From an uncultured bacterium (GTDB taxonomy: Bacteria > Desulfobacterota > Desulfobaccia > Desulfobaccales > 0-14-0-80-60-11): 64,000 nucleotides of DNA. Numbering within the stretch: position 1 is the first letter of the stretch; every line of letters begins with the position of its first letter. The stretch lies in assembly GCA_937943575.1 (NCBI GenBank), contig CALEAV010000008.1, forward strand, positions 1 through 64,000. The letters run 5' to 3'. The notes below the pieces were generated by a model. That model saw only the letters and a list, made by a program, of their open reading frames with translations. It made no database searches and had not been told where the DNA came from. Positions 1-8,860 of this stretch are shown piece after piece. A program made the position numbers and the translations under genes.

Positions 1-70
1 ACCCACCCCTCCCTGCAAGCAGGCCCCGGGCAGGACCCCCCGGAACGGTGATCCCCCTCCAACCTGCCCC

Positions 71-2053
71 TCAGGAGCGCCTGACCACGTCTTTGTCTTT
101 CTGGGAGCGGGCATACAGGGCGGTGTATTCCTCCTGGATCAGGCGGGCCTCTTCCTGGGCCTTGCGGGCCTCCTCCTGCCATTGGCCGGCCAGCCGGGCT
201 TTTTCCTGGATCGCCTGAGACTGGGCCTCCAGTTCCTGCCGCAGGCTGTCGTTCTCCCGGGCGAGGTGGGCCAGCGCCTGCTCCAGCTCTTCCAGCCGGG
301 CGGCCAGCCGTGCCCGCTCCTGCAACATTGTCTGGAGCTGTTCGCTGGCCAGGAGGCTGGCGCCGGCCACCGGTTCCTCTGCCTCGGTTTCGGGGGCCCG
401 CCGCATTATGAGGGCCAGGGTCAGAAGCAGGGCCACGCCTCCCAAAAGGCCCGCCCACGCCAGGCCTTGGGCCAGACGCCGGGCGGGGGAGGTCGCCGGG
501 GTGGACGGCCGGGAGGCCAGCAGCCGGGAGACCCTGGCCCTAAGACCTGACGACGCCTTTGGGCTCATCCCCGGGGCAGCCCCCACCGCGGAGAGAGAGA
601 AGGTTATGGGAGCGGGACGCACCACCGGGGGGAGTCCGGGCATCCCTAGGCCCCGGAACTCCGCAGCGAGGGTGTAGGCCCCTGGAGCCGGTCCGGTGAG
701 CTTCCGCACCACCTCACCCTGGGAGGCAAGGTGCACAAAGCGGCCCGCCCAGCCGTGGCCGGGGGAGTGCAGGCCGAGCCAGCCCTGCCAGCCCTCCGGG
801 TGGCCCTCGTCCTCCACCGCCAGACGCAGACGGCCGTCCCCTTCAGGGATCAGGCGGGCCCGGGCCGGCAGCACGGGAAGCTCCAGCAGCCTGGTTCGTT
901 TCAGCTCCGGGCCGGCGGCGGTCACCTGGAGTTTCCAGTTCCCGGCGGGGAGCGTCTCCGGAAGGAGCCCCAGGCGGCTCCCGGCCGGCAGCCCGGCAAG
1001 GAGGGCAGGCGGAGGGTCGGTGAGTTCAAGCTTTTGCCAGGTGCCATCGGGCCTTTGCCACCTGAGGAGGAAAGTCACCGGCCCCGGCCCCTCCCAGCCG
1101 GCAGCCAGCCAAGGCCTGAGGTGGGCTCTCAATGGTCCCGCAGGCAGCCACACCCGCACGGGGGCCGTGGACTCCACCCAGCAGCGCGCCCGCTCCACCG
1201 CCGCGCCCCCCACCCGCCACCAGCCGGGGGCCGGGTCCGTCAGCTCCGCCAGGAACCAGTCCTCTCCGGCCTGCCATCTCAGCCCCGGGGCCGGCCGCCC
1301 GGCGGGCAGGACCCTGCCGTCCGGGGCGATGAGCGCCGGCCGCCCCCCAGGGACCTGCACCGGCAGCCACCACCTTGCCCGGACCACCGTGGCGTCCAGG
1401 AAGAACCCCCGTTCCTGGCGGGGCACAAGCTCCGAGGCCTTGAGATGGCCCAAGAGCTCCAGACAGGCCTCCGCCCAGAGCTCCGGGGAGTCCGCGGCAA
1501 AAACCCGCAGGCCGGGAGGAGGGGATCCGGCCTTCCCTCCGGCGCCCAGGCTCAGCCACAGGGGCGTCAGGCCCGCCTGGCGGGCCCCTTGTGCCGCCTC
1601 TTCCTGATCCTTCTCCGGAGAGGCCCGGGCGGTGAGGAACAGCAGCACCCCCCGTTCCTCCGGGGCCTCGCTCCCCCCTGCGGAGAGAGGTTCGGGAGCG
1701 GGGGCAGGCAGGCCTGGGCGGAGGGCCCGGGAGAGCTTCTGGATGATGGCGCGGCGGTGGGCGGCCGTGAGGGGTCTTGCCGGCAGGATCCGGCGAAGCC
1801 CATCGGACACCGCCATCACCCCCAGCCGGTCTTCCTCCGCCAGCAGGGCCGCCAGCAGGCGCGCCGCCTCCAGGAGCCGGCGGGCCTCCGGGTCCGAGGC
1901 TTCAGGGCTCATGGCCAGCCACAGGGTCAGCGGCTCCCGGGGCAAAGCCTCCTGCCAGAGGGGGGTCATGCCCCCCCCGGCGGTGCCCCATGCGAGCCCG
2001 AGATAGACGACAAAAGCTCCCGCCACAAGCCGCCAGCGCCGGCCCCGACTCAT
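71..2053 (-). CDS. VWA-like membrane protein with C-terminal coiled coil
   Basis: About 660 residues. An N-terminal hydrophobic segment (about residues 7-25) would export or anchor it. It is followed by an alpha/beta stretch resembling a von Willebrand A domain but without a recognisable DxSxS metal site. The middle is Pro/Trp-rich and probably beta-sandwich. A transmembrane helix lies near residues 530-550, followed by an Ala/Glu/Gln-rich heptad region of about 100 residues that should form a cytoplasmic coiled coil. The frame stays open far upstream, but those residues are low-complexity; I chose the ATG at 2053, and the ATG at 2080 is an alternative. It is divergent from mutM. The function is unknown; a cell-envelope or surface role is inferred from topology. 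Confidence 0.7.
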   Translation of the reverse strand: MSRGRRWRLVAGAFVVYLGLAWGTAGGGMTPLWQEALPREPLTLWLAMSPEASDPEARRLLEAARLLAALLAEEDRLGVMAVSDGLRRILPARPLTAAHRRAIIQKLSRALRPGLPAPAPEPLSAGGSEAPEERGVLLFLTARASPEKDQEEAAQGARQAGLTPLWLSLGAGGKAGSPPPGLRVFAADSPELWAEACLELLGHLKASELVPRQERGFFLDATVVRARWWLPVQVPGGRPALIAPDGRVLPAGRPAPGLRWQAGEDWFLAELTDPAPGWWRVGGAAVERARCWVESTAPVRVWLPAGPLRAHLRPWLAAGWEGPGPVTFLLRWQRPDGTWQKLELTDPPPALLAGLPAGSRLGLLPETLPAGNWKLQVTAAGPELKRTRLLELPVLPARARLIPEGDGRLRLAVEDEGHPEGWQGWLGLHSPGHGWAGRFVHLASQGEVVRKLTGPAPGAYTLAAEFRGLGMPGLPPVVRPAPITFSLSAVGAAPGMSPKASSGLRARVSRLLASRPSTPATSPARRLAQGLAWAGLLGGVALLLTLALIMRRAPETEAEEPVAGASLLASEQLQTMLQERARLAARLEELEQALAHLARENDSLRQELEAQSQAIQEKARLAGQWQEEARKAQEEARLIQEEYTALYARSQKDKDVVRRS

Positions 2054-2311
2054 CCCCGCTGCGCTCCGGCCCGCTACCATCCCGGTCACCCCGTAATCTT
2101 CCCTCCCCTCCTGTTCAGTTCCTCGTCTTTCAGGGGAATTTCTTGAGGAAATGATGCATTTTTCCTGCGCCCCTGATAGATAATTCCTGGCGGGCACCGG
2201 CAGGGGGCCGGATGGTGGGGCTGAGGCGGGGAGCGGGGAGGCTCCCTGCTGTTCTTTTTGCATAAGCCGAGTGCGGCAGGATCCCCGCATCCCGGGAGGG
2301 AACGCTCTTTC

Positions 2312-3163
2312 ATGCCTGAACTCCCCGAAGTGGAGGTGATCCGGCGGGCTTTGGCCCCGCATCTCACGGGGCGGCGCATTGTGGCCCTGGCCTGCGGGGA
2401 AAAGAGACTGCGGGCCCACTCACCCCCGGAGGTGCTCCGGCGGTGGCTCCCGGGCCGGCGCATCGTGCGCCTGACCCGCCGGGGCAAGTACCTCCTTCTC
2501 ACCCTTGAGGGCGGGGTGACGCTGCTCCTTCACCTGGGGATGACCGGCCGCCTGCTCCTGGGGCACCCGGGCGAGGACAAGGCCCTGCCCCATGTGCACC
2601 TGACCCTCACCCTGGAGGACGGGAACCGTCTCCTCTTCCAGGATGTGCGGCGCTTCGGCCAGGTGCTGGTCTCTCCCCCCGGAGAGGTCCCGGAGCCCCT
2701 CCACCGGGTGGGCCGGGAACCCCTCTCCCGCCGGGTCACCCCGGCCTGGCTTGAGGGGCAGGCCCGCCACCGCCGCCGCCCGGTGAAGAACTTCCTCCTG
2801 GATGGCCGCATCCTGGCGGGCATCGGCAATATCTACGCCGCCGAGATCCTCTTTGCCGCCGGCCTCCACCCCGAAACCCCGGTGGGGGACCTGACCCTGA
2901 CGGAATGGGAGGCCGTGCTCGCCGCCGCCCGCCGCCTCCTCAGGCGGGCCATTGCCCGGGGGGGCACCACGGTGAACGACTACCTGCAGCCCGGCGGCGC
3001 CACCGGCCTCTTTCAGGTGGAGCTGGCGGTTTACGGCCGGGAGGGGGAGCCCTGCCCCCGCTGCGCCACCCTCATCCGGCGTCTGGTGCAGGCGGGGCGG
3101 AGCACTTTTTATTGCCCCCGGTGCCAGCCGGCGCCCTGCGGCCGGGTGCCTCAGGCCGGCTGA
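2312..3163 (+). CDS. mutM: Formamidopyrimidine-DNA glycosylase (Fpg/MutM)
   Basis: Removes oxidised purines such as 8-oxoguanine and nicks the abasic site during base excision repair. The protein (283 aa, normal length) begins MPELPEVE, which gives the catalytic Pro immediately after the initiator Met and the conserved Glu next to it. The C-terminus carries the four-cysteine zinc finger (CPRC...CPRC) that binds the lesion strand, and the helix-two-turn-helix motif with IGNIYAAEILF is present. The start is fixed by the obligatory N-terminal Pro, and a GGGAGGGAA ribosome site lies just upstream. The frame is open for 18 more codons upstream, but those are not part of the protein. rpmE follows about 100 bases later. 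Confidence 0.97.
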   Translation: MPELPEVEVIRRALAPHLTGRRIVALACGEKRLRAHSPPEVLRRWLPGRRIVRLTRRGKYLLLTLEGGVTLLLHLGMTGRLLLGHPGEDKALPHVHLTLTLEDGNRLLFQDVRRFGQVLVSPPGEVPEPLHRVGREPLSRRVTPAWLEGQARHRRRPVKNFLLDGRILAGIGNIYAAEILFAAGLHPETPVGDLTLTEWEAVLAAARRLLRRAIARGGTTVNDYLQPGGATGLFQVELAVYGREGEPCPRCATLIRRLVQAGRSTFYCPRCQPAPCGRVPQAG

Positions 3164-3263
3164 GGCCTCCCGCCCCGCCCGGGAGAGGACATTTTAGAAT
3201 GGCACTTTTTGCGGGAGGCGGATAAAATGATCTTTTTGAATATCTGCTAAGGGCAGGGACGCA

Positions 3264-3497
3264 ATGAAAAAGGATATTCACCCGACTTTTTATGTCGCCA
3301 AGGTGCGTTGCGCCTGCGGCAATGAGTTTGAGACCGGCTCCACCAAGGAGAGCATCCGGGTGGAGATCTGCTCCAAGTGCCACCCCTTCTTCACCGGCAA
3401 GCAGAAGCTGGTGGACACCGCCGGCCGGGTGGAGCGCTTCCGGCGCAAGTACGCCCATCTGGAAGAGAAGACCCCGGCGGAGACCCCCACTGAGTAA
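3264..3497 (+). CDS. rpmE: 50S ribosomal protein L31, zinc-binding form
   Basis: A 77-residue L31 of the large subunit. It begins [10 protein letters not shown] and has the CAC and CSKC pairs that bind zinc in the C+ form, followed by the usual [17 protein letters not shown] block. The C-terminal extension is acidic and Pro/Thr-rich. The stop overlaps the next start by one base (TAATG), so it is translationally coupled to the DUF1385 gene. In many bacteria rpmE-DUF1385 leads into prfA and prmC; those genes do not follow here. Confidence 0.97.
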   Translation: MKKDIHPTFYVAKVRCACGNEFETGSTKESIRVEICSKCHPFFTGKQKLVDTAGRVERFRRKYAHLEEKTPAETPTE

Positions 3498-4432
3498 TGT
3501 CCCCGCCGCCGCTGACGGTGGGGGGCCAGGCGGTGCTGGAGGGGGTGATGATGCGCTCCCCCCGGGCGGTGGCCATCGCCGTGCGCCTCCCCGACGGCTC
3601 CCTCCTCCTCAAGGAGGAGCCCTACATCGCTTGGGGTGAGCGCTGCCCGCTGTTGCAGAAGCCCTTCGTGAGGGGCCCGGTGGTGCTGCTGGAGGCTCTC
3701 CTCACCGGCATCCGGGCCCTCACCTTTTCGGCCCAGGCGGCCCTGGGGGAGGAGGAGGAGCAGCTGGGCTGGGCCGGCCTGGCCCTCACCCTCGCCGCCG
3801 CCTTTGTGGTGGCCTTTGTGGTCTTCGGCTTTCTCCCCCACTATCTCAGCGGCCTGGCCGGCCATCTCTGGGGGCGGGCGCTCTCTCCCGCGGATGTCAC
3901 CTTTCACCTCATTGACGGCCTGCTCAAGGCCCTCTTCCTTGTGGCCTACATCTGGGGGATCTCCTTCATCCGGGACATCCGCCGGGTCTTCCAGTATCAC
4001 GGGGCGGAGCACAAATCCATCTGCGCCTACGAGGCGGGCCAGCCTCTGGACCTGGAGCACGTGCGGCAGCACTGCACCTGCCACCCCCGCTGCGGCACCA
4101 CCTTCATTTTGGTGGTGCTCCTCGTGAGCCTGGTGGTCTTTGCGGTCTTCTTCCCCTGGGTGCCGGCCCTGAGCCAGAAGGGCCTGCTGCAGAATCTCCT
4201 CCAGGTGCTGGTGAAGGTGGGGCTCATGGTTCCGGTGGCCGCGGTGGCCTATGAGATCATCCGCTGGGGGGGCACCCACCCCCATCACCCCGTGGCCGCG
4301 GTGCTCCTCTGGCCCGGGCTGGTCATCCAGCGCCTCACGGCCCTGGAACCCGACGACGGCATGCTGGAGGTGGCCCTGGCCGCCCTCACGGCGGTGCTGA
4401 AGCGGGAAGGGGTTCTCCATCCGGCCCCCTGA
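3497..4432 (+). CDS. DUF1385 family membrane protein (YqhQ-like)
   Basis: A 311-residue polytopic membrane protein. The N-terminus (VGGQAVLEGVMMRSP) and the central AEHKSICAYE block are hallmarks of DUF1385. Conserved Cys/His residues (HCTCHPRCGTTF) lie between hydrophobic segments, and about four or five transmembrane helices are predicted by eye. The biochemical role of the family is not settled. The family is commonly linked to the translation-termination genes, and its one-base overlap with rpmE preserves half of that context. Confidence 0.9.
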   Translation: MSPPPLTVGGQAVLEGVMMRSPRAVAIAVRLPDGSLLLKEEPYIAWGERCPLLQKPFVRGPVVLLEALLTGIRALTFSAQAALGEEEEQLGWAGLALTLAAAFVVAFVVFGFLPHYLSGLAGHLWGRALSPADVTFHLIDGLLKALFLVAYIWGISFIRDIRRVFQYHGAEHKSICAYEAGQPLDLEHVRQHCTCHPRCGTTFILVVLLVSLVVFAVFFPWVPALSQKGLLQNLLQVLVKVGLMVPVAAVAYEIIRWGGTHPHHPVAAVLLWPGLVIQRLTALEPDDGMLEVALAALTAVLKREGVLHPAP

Positions 4433-4535
4433 GGCCGCCGGGACTGAAGCGCCGCCGCTGCCGACCGCCCTGACCGTGACCCGCCTCCCCTGAAACCGGA
4501 AAGGGGACCGGGCGCCGCTTTCTCTTGGGGGTCTG

Positions 4536-5387
4536 ATGCTCAGGATCGGCACCGCCGGCTGGGACTATCGGGATTGGGACGGGGTGGTCTATCCCCCGGG
4601 TCTCAGGGGGACCGACCGCCTGCGCTTCCTGGCGGGACTCCTGGATGCGGTGGAGATCAATGTCACCTTTTATCGTCCCATCACCCCCCGCCTGGCCGAG
4701 CGCTGGCTTCAGGCGGTGGCCGACCTCCCCGACTTCCGCTTCACCGCCAAGCTCCTGAACGTCTTCACCCACGAACGCCGCCTGCCGGAGAAGGAGGTGG
4801 GGGAGTTTCAGGCGGGGCTTATGCCTCTTTTCTCTGCCGGCCGGCTGGGGGTACTCCTCGCGCAATTCCCCTACTCCTTTCACAACGACGAAGAGAACCG
4901 GGCCTACCTGCTGCGGCTCAGGGACCTCTTCGCCGCCTTTCCAATGGCGGTGGAGGTGCGCCACCGCTCCTGGCAGCGCCGGGAGGTGCGGGAATTCCTC
5001 GCCCGGGTGGGGCTGGAATTCGTCAACCTGGACCAGCCGATGGTGTCCTATTCCTTGGGCCGCACCGCCTGGGTCACCGGCCGGGTGGGGTATTTAAGGG
5101 CCCATGGCCGGCGCCGGGACGTCTGGTTTGAGTTCGGGGAGGACCGCCAGGTCCGCTATGACTATCTCTACCCGCCGGAGGAGCTGGCCGAGCTGGCGGA
5201 CCGCACCCGGGAGCTCCTCACCAAGGCCCCGGAGGTGTATGTGATTTTCAACAACCACCCCTCCGGTCAGGCCGCAGCCAACGCCCTGGAGCTGAGCCGC
5301 CTGCTCCTGGGCCGCCAGCCCTCCCTTCCCCTTGGCCTCCTGGCCGCCTTCCCCCGCCTGGCCCCCTCGGCAGACTCCACCAACTGA
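4536..5387 (+). CDS. DUF72 family protein (YecE-like TIM-barrel fold)
   Basis: A 283-residue protein with the DUF72 opening RIGTAGWDYRDW, the internal NVTFYRP and FRFTAKL blocks, the VEVRHRSW segment and a late YVIFNNHPSGQAAANA motif. These form the conserved pocket of this TIM-barrel-like family. No reaction is established for the family, though the pocket resembles those of sugar or phosphate enzymes. It starts at ATG about 100 bases after the DUF1385 stop and is probably co-transcribed. The last 30 residues are Leu/Pro-rich and variable. Confidence 0.9.
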   Translation: MLRIGTAGWDYRDWDGVVYPPGLRGTDRLRFLAGLLDAVEINVTFYRPITPRLAERWLQAVADLPDFRFTAKLLNVFTHERRLPEKEVGEFQAGLMPLFSAGRLGVLLAQFPYSFHNDEENRAYLLRLRDLFAAFPMAVEVRHRSWQRREVREFLARVGLEFVNLDQPMVSYSLGRTAWVTGRVGYLRAHGRRRDVWFEFGEDRQVRYDYLYPPEELAELADRTRELLTKAPEVYVIFNNHPSGQAAANALELSRLLLGRQPSLPLGLLAAFPRLAPSADSTN

Positions 5388-6681
5388 TTTCCCTCCCGAT
5401 TTAATGCCCGGATGAGGCCCAAACCGATGCCGAAGCCGACCTGGAACCCTTCAGCATGTTGTCTCCCCTTGCCTGATGGCTTCGGAGATGTTTGCCACAT
5501 TTCACCTCGCCGCACCCCAGGCCTTGTCATTGAACTCACTGGCGCAGGGCTGAAAGTCCTCAATCCATTCCGTTTTGCATTTCGCAATATTTTCCCCTGC
5601 GCCATGGTGCGGGGTGAGATACAGCAAGGGCTTTCCCAGGGCCAACTCCGCCGCCCGGCCGAAATTTGCCCCAAACTTTTTTGCAGGGCCACAAAGCAGA
5701 CCCCTTGCTCAAATCGGACATAAGTCTGCCGGAAGGATCCCGCCACATCCTTGAACTGGGTCTGCTCTTTCCTTTCGCAAGCGTCCCAGAGCTTTTGGCG
5801 GAAAGGGGCTCTCGATGCCATTGCCGCCGGTCGCCGCCGTGATATGTGCTTCCTGTCGGGGTTTGTCCGTATCATCCCTGGGCGGTCCACAACCCAGCCG
5901 ATTGGGGTTTCAACCTCGGGGAAGGGGAGGGGTCGGCGGAGGGCGCAGCCGATCCATTGACCACCCCCTCTTCAGGGAAGGTAACTTTAGGAGTCCGAAG
6001 CCCCGGAGTCAGGAGGTTTTGGCACTGACTCGGCCCGGACGGGGAAGTGTCCTGGCATTTGAAGGCACCCTGTCCTGGCGCCGGCAATTCCGAAGCACTT
6101 TCACGACCATGCGGTGTTTGGTGCTTGGCGAAATTCAGAATGTTAACGAGGTTCCGACTGTTGGCGGCATGGCGGACAAGGAAACCTCGTTCCTGGGGTT
6201 GATAAATGAGGGTGTCCGTGTCAGAAGCCGGCCCGTAATAAGGAAAATTTCAGCTGTTATCTGCTTCGGTCTGTCTTCGGGTTTCCATCTCTGTCAGCGA
6301 GACACCAAAGCCCCTTGAGAAGGAGCTGGGCAGGGTCAACGTTCTGCCAAATCTTCGTTCTTAAAAAATCCCGTCCTTTACCTCCCTGCCCTCACGAATT
6401 CTCCCCCAATCAGTGATGGTCAGTTACAAAAGAACACCCGGGGGAGAAAATTCTCCTGGAGTTTCCACAGGTAAAGAAGCAAGGATCCCGAACGCCCCGG
6501 CCACCGGACCGGATTGGCAGCCAAAGACCGGCTTCGGGTTGCCGGCCTGTTGTTCCCCCGGGTTCGCATTTGGGAGATTGGGGTGGCCTGAGTGTCGTCG
6601 GCCCGGGGTCGCTCAGGTGAAAACGGGCTGCTTTAACGGGGGGCTCCCTCTGCGTGGGAGGCCTGGGCAGGGTGAAAAGAC
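5388..6681. other. Long intergenic tract without a supportable gene
   Basis: Nearly 1.3 kb that is visibly less GC-rich than its surroundings. Several short open frames cross it on both strands (for example 5815-6318 plus and 5267-5890 minus), but none has a good ribosome site, recognisable motif or consistent codon bias, and they overlap one another. The composition could mean a decayed mobile element or an old insertion beside the tRNA gene, but I recognise no transposase motif or terminal repeats. I saw no tRNA-end duplication that would mark an integration site. Confidence 0.5.
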
Positions 6682-6718
6682 TTGTCCCCCAAACGCCTCG
6701 GGGGCACTTGGGGGACAA
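6682..6718 (-). terminator. Rho-independent terminator downstream of tRNA-Glu
   Basis: Perfect 11-base inverted repeat (TTGTCCCCCAA / TTGGGGGACAA) with a 15-base loop. Read on the minus strand, the hairpin is followed by GTCTTTT. It lies about 50 bases beyond the 3' end of the minus-strand tRNA gene, where a terminator is expected. Confidence 0.65.
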
Positions 6719-6769
6719 AATCTGAATCGCCTTCGGTTGTTATTTCTGCAATGATTTAAACCAATTGCA

Positions 6770-6845
6770 TGGTAGTCCCAACGGGACTCGAACCCGTGTC
6801 TCTGCCGTGAGAGGGCAGTATCCTAGACCGCTAGACGATGGGACC
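6770..6845 (-). tRNA. tRNA-Glu (anticodon CTC)
   Basis: A 76-base gene with an encoded CCA end. The acceptor stem pairs GGTCCCA with TGGGACT, allowing one G-T wobble. The D arm contains TAGCGGTCTAGGAT. The anticodon stem CTGCC/GGCAG encloses the loop CTCTCAC, giving anticodon CTC, which reads GAG. The T arm is CGGGTTCGAGTCCCG. It stands alone rather than in a tRNA array. Confidence 0.97.
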
Positions 6846-6856
6846 GAACACTTCAT

Positions 6857-6885
6857 TTTTTAACCTGTGGGATGCCGGTTGTCAA
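6857..6885 (-). promoter_or_regulatory. Sigma-70-type promoter of tRNA-Glu
   Basis: On the minus strand a perfect TTGACA (6880-6885) is followed after 16 or 17 bases by TTAAAA/TAAAAA (6857-6863). The expected start point is only a few bases before the tRNA 5' end, as is common for stable RNA genes. Confidence 0.6.
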
Positions 6886-7031
6886 GGGGGTCCCTCAGTC
6901 CCGGAGGCATTTCCCCCTCGGACCGCCCCGCCTCTCCCGGGGGCGGCCTGCCGCACGCCATCCCCGGCCGCTGCCCCCGCCGGCCAGCCCTCTCAGATCG
7001 TTCAGTTTTCCCGGCTCTTGCGGGGAAGCTG

Positions 7032-7658
7032 TCAGACCTGAGGCTGACGGAGGCGAAGCCCCGCCGCGGCGGCCTCCTCCAGCGTGTTGACATTAAGAAA
7101 GCTTAAGCCCTCCGGGTCCAGGGTCCGGGTCTCCTCCCGGGGCAGCACCTCCGGCCGGCAGGCGGTGACGAAGGGCCGCAGGCGCCGCTCCCCCCGGGCC
7201 AGATAGTCCTCCAGACGCGGCCTGAGGCGCACATGGAAGAGCCCGGGAAGGGCCTCCAGCCCCCGGGGGCTCTCTGCCACCACCGCCGGCCGGGGTGTGG
7301 TCCCCCCCCGCCGCTGCAGCGCTTCCAGCAGGGGCGGCTGGAGGAGGGGACTGTCCACCGCCGCGGCCAGCACCCAGGGGGTGGGGCTGAAGGCGAGGGC
7401 GGTGAGCAGGCCCCCCAGGGGCCCCTGAAAGGGGTAGAGGTCGAGCATCAGGGGCAGCCCCAATCCTGCATGCAGGAGGGGCTGATTGGTGAGGAGCCAG
7501 ACCTCCTGCACCCAGGGGCGGAGGGCTGAGGCCACCTGCAGGGCCAGGGGCCTGCCCTGAAAGGGCAGGGTGGCCTTGTCCTGCCCCAGGCGCCGGCCCA
7601 AGCCCCCGGCCAGAATGGCGCCGGTCACCGGCAGCCGGGAGATCAGGAGGCCCCCCAC
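7032..7658 (-). CDS. mobA: Molybdenum cofactor guanylyltransferase (MobA-like)
   Basis: Transfers GMP from GTP to molybdopterin-Mo, making the guanine dinucleotide form used by molybdo- and tungsto-enzymes. About 208 residues. The nucleotidyltransferase signature GAILAGGLGRRLGQDKA sits near the N-terminus, and the DLYPFQGPLGGLLTAL and AAAVDSPLL blocks follow. The frame is open further upstream, but that part overlaps mobB and is low-complexity. The start is taken as GTG at 7658; GTG at 7628 is also possible. The gene overlaps the end of the mobB-like gene by a few bases, so the two form one unit. Confidence 0.85.
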   Translation of the reverse strand: MGGLLISRLPVTGAILAGGLGRRLGQDKATLPFQGRPLALQVASALRPWVQEVWLLTNQPLLHAGLGLPLMLDLYPFQGPLGGLLTALAFSPTPWVLAAAVDSPLLQPPLLEALQRRGGTTPRPAVVAESPRGLEALPGLFHVRLRPRLEDYLARGERRLRPFVTACRPEVLPREETRTLDPEGLSFLNVNTLEEAAAAGLRLRQPQV

Positions 7659-8146
7659 CTGGCCCGGAGGAGCGCCGCCACCCGGGCCACCTCCCTGTCC
7701 GGCAGCGGGCGGTGCCCGGAGAGGTCTGCCACCACCGCCCACACCTCGGCGTCCGGTGAATCAGCCCCGGCCATCGGACCCAAAAGGACCCGGGGCAGGC
7801 CGAGGGCGGCGCCGTCCACCAGGATGACGTCCGCCCAGGGGGCCAGGAGCGGGAGGATCTGGTCCAATCCTGGTGGGGAGAGGGGGTCCGGGAGGCGATA
7901 GGTGAGCACCAGCCACCCCGGGGCGGCCAGAGCCGTCAGCCAAGCCCCGGCCCGGCGGTAGCGGCCGGTGTCTTTGCCCTCATCGGCAAAGGGCGAGGCG
8001 GTCTCCAGGGACAGCAGCGCCGTCCGCAGGCCGGCCGCCTGCAGCTCCCGGGCCAGCCCGCTGAGGAAGGCGTTCTTGGCGGCGCCGGGGGGGCCCACCA
8101 CGCTCACGGTCCGCCGGGCAAGGGAAGCATCAGGCACAGGCAGCAC
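7643..8146 (-). CDS. MobB-like P-loop protein with degenerate Walker A motif
   Basis: A 167-residue protein starting at GTG. The overall plan matches MobB, the GTP-binding adaptor of molybdenum-cofactor biosynthesis: an N-terminal phosphate loop, then a GKDTGRYRRAGA block equivalent to the MobB GKDSxRxxxAGA motif, and a central DVILVDGA strand. The loop reads GPPGAAKNA, so the second Gly and the Ser/Thr after Lys of a normal GxxxxGK[ST] are both replaced. Nucleotide binding may therefore be weakened or lost. It lies between the MerR gene and mobA with tight spacing. Confidence 0.75.
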   Translation of the reverse strand: MLPVPDASLARRTVSVVGPPGAAKNAFLSGLARELQAAGLRTALLSLETASPFADEGKDTGRYRRAGAWLTALAAPGWLVLTYRLPDPLSPPGLDQILPLLAPWADVILVDGAALGLPRVLLGPMAGADSPDAEVWAVVADLSGHRPLPDREVARVAALLRARWGAS

Positions 8147-8160
8147 CGTCCCGGGCCGGC

Positions 8161-8607
8161 TTATTCAGTGCGGGGGAAAGGCTCGAGGATCCTTTCCTTT
8201 TTCACATCCCGGTTGAGGTAGATGGCGCAGCGCTCACAGGGGCCGTTGCACAGGGTATCCCGGTACTGGCGCACCTCATAGCACGGCCGCCAGGGGATCT
8301 GGTAGGCGGCGCATTTCTCTTTGTCCGGGCAGTCGAAGATATTCCAGCAGGGGGCCAGCACCATGAGGTTGCGCAGGCAGGCCAGGGTGAAGCCCCGCTC
8401 GTGGATGAGGTGGTTGATCTGCTGGATCTGGGCGACGTCGAAGGAGGAATACAGGCGGTTGTTGGTGTTGCGTTCCCGCAGCGGCTTGATGAAGCCCTCC
8501 TTCTCGTACTCCCGGATGCGCTTCTGGGACAGGTTCACCATCCGGGACACGTCATTGATGAGGAAGAGGTCCCCCACCTTCACCAGTTTGTTTTTTCCGC
8601 GGGGCAT
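8161..8607 (-). CDS. MerR-family regulator with Cys-rich C-terminal domain
   Basis: A 148-residue protein. Residues 12-80 carry the winged-helix MerR DNA-binding domain (IREYEKEGFIKPLRERNTNNRLY is disguised only by small changes). The short C-terminal part has seven closely spaced cysteines (87, 93, 99, 109, 120, 124, 127), plus C77, which suggests a metal, iron-sulfur or redox sensor. Fifteen bases separate its stop from the mobB-like gene, so it leads the mob operon and may control it. It differs from the ModE-type molybdate regulator usually found near such genes. The inducer is unknown. Confidence 0.88.
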   Translation of the reverse strand: MPRGKNKLVKVGDLFLINDVSRMVNLSQKRIREYEKEGFIKPLRERNTNNRLYSSFDVAQIQQINHLIHERGFTLACLRNLMVLAPCWNIFDCPDKEKCAAYQIPWRPCYEVRQYRDTLCNGPCERCAIYLNRDVKKERILEPFPRTE

Positions 8608-8612
8608 AAGTC

Positions 8613-8634
8613 GGTCTAAAAGAAAATTGGTCTA
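8613..8634 (-). promoter_or_regulatory. Direct repeat in the leader of the MerR gene
   Basis: GGTCTA occurs at 8613-8618 and 8629-8634 (TAGACC when read on the minus strand), 16 bases apart, immediately upstream of the MerR start and next to an AT-rich promoter-like stretch. It is a candidate operator for autoregulation, inferred from position only. Confidence 0.3.
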
Positions 8635-8860
8635 TACACATACTACTGTTTAAGAGAGAGGGAAAGCAAGAAAAAAATGTGGGAAATCTGTGAGGAAAAG
8701 ATTTTTTCCCGTGATTCCCGAGGCGGGCTCCGGCCGGTCGACAAGGCCCCCCGGGGAGGTTATATTCCAAAGACAAAGAGGCGCCCCGAGGTTGCCGGGG
8801 GCCGGCCCCGGGGCGAGGCGGCCCCTCATTTCCGAAGCCATCAACCACACGAGGTGCGGC

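Noticed and set aside
731-2146. Long plus-strand frames at the left edge
   Set aside because: They mirror the VWA-like gene on the minus strand and are Arg/Pro/Gly-rich without motifs.
3197-3210. TGGCAC followed by TTTTTGC, a possible sigma-54 site before rpmE
   Set aside because: Only eight bases lie between GG and GC; RpoN sites need ten.
5267-5890. Possible transposase remnant on the minus strand
   Set aside because: No DDE motif, no recognisable family block and no terminal repeats could be found.
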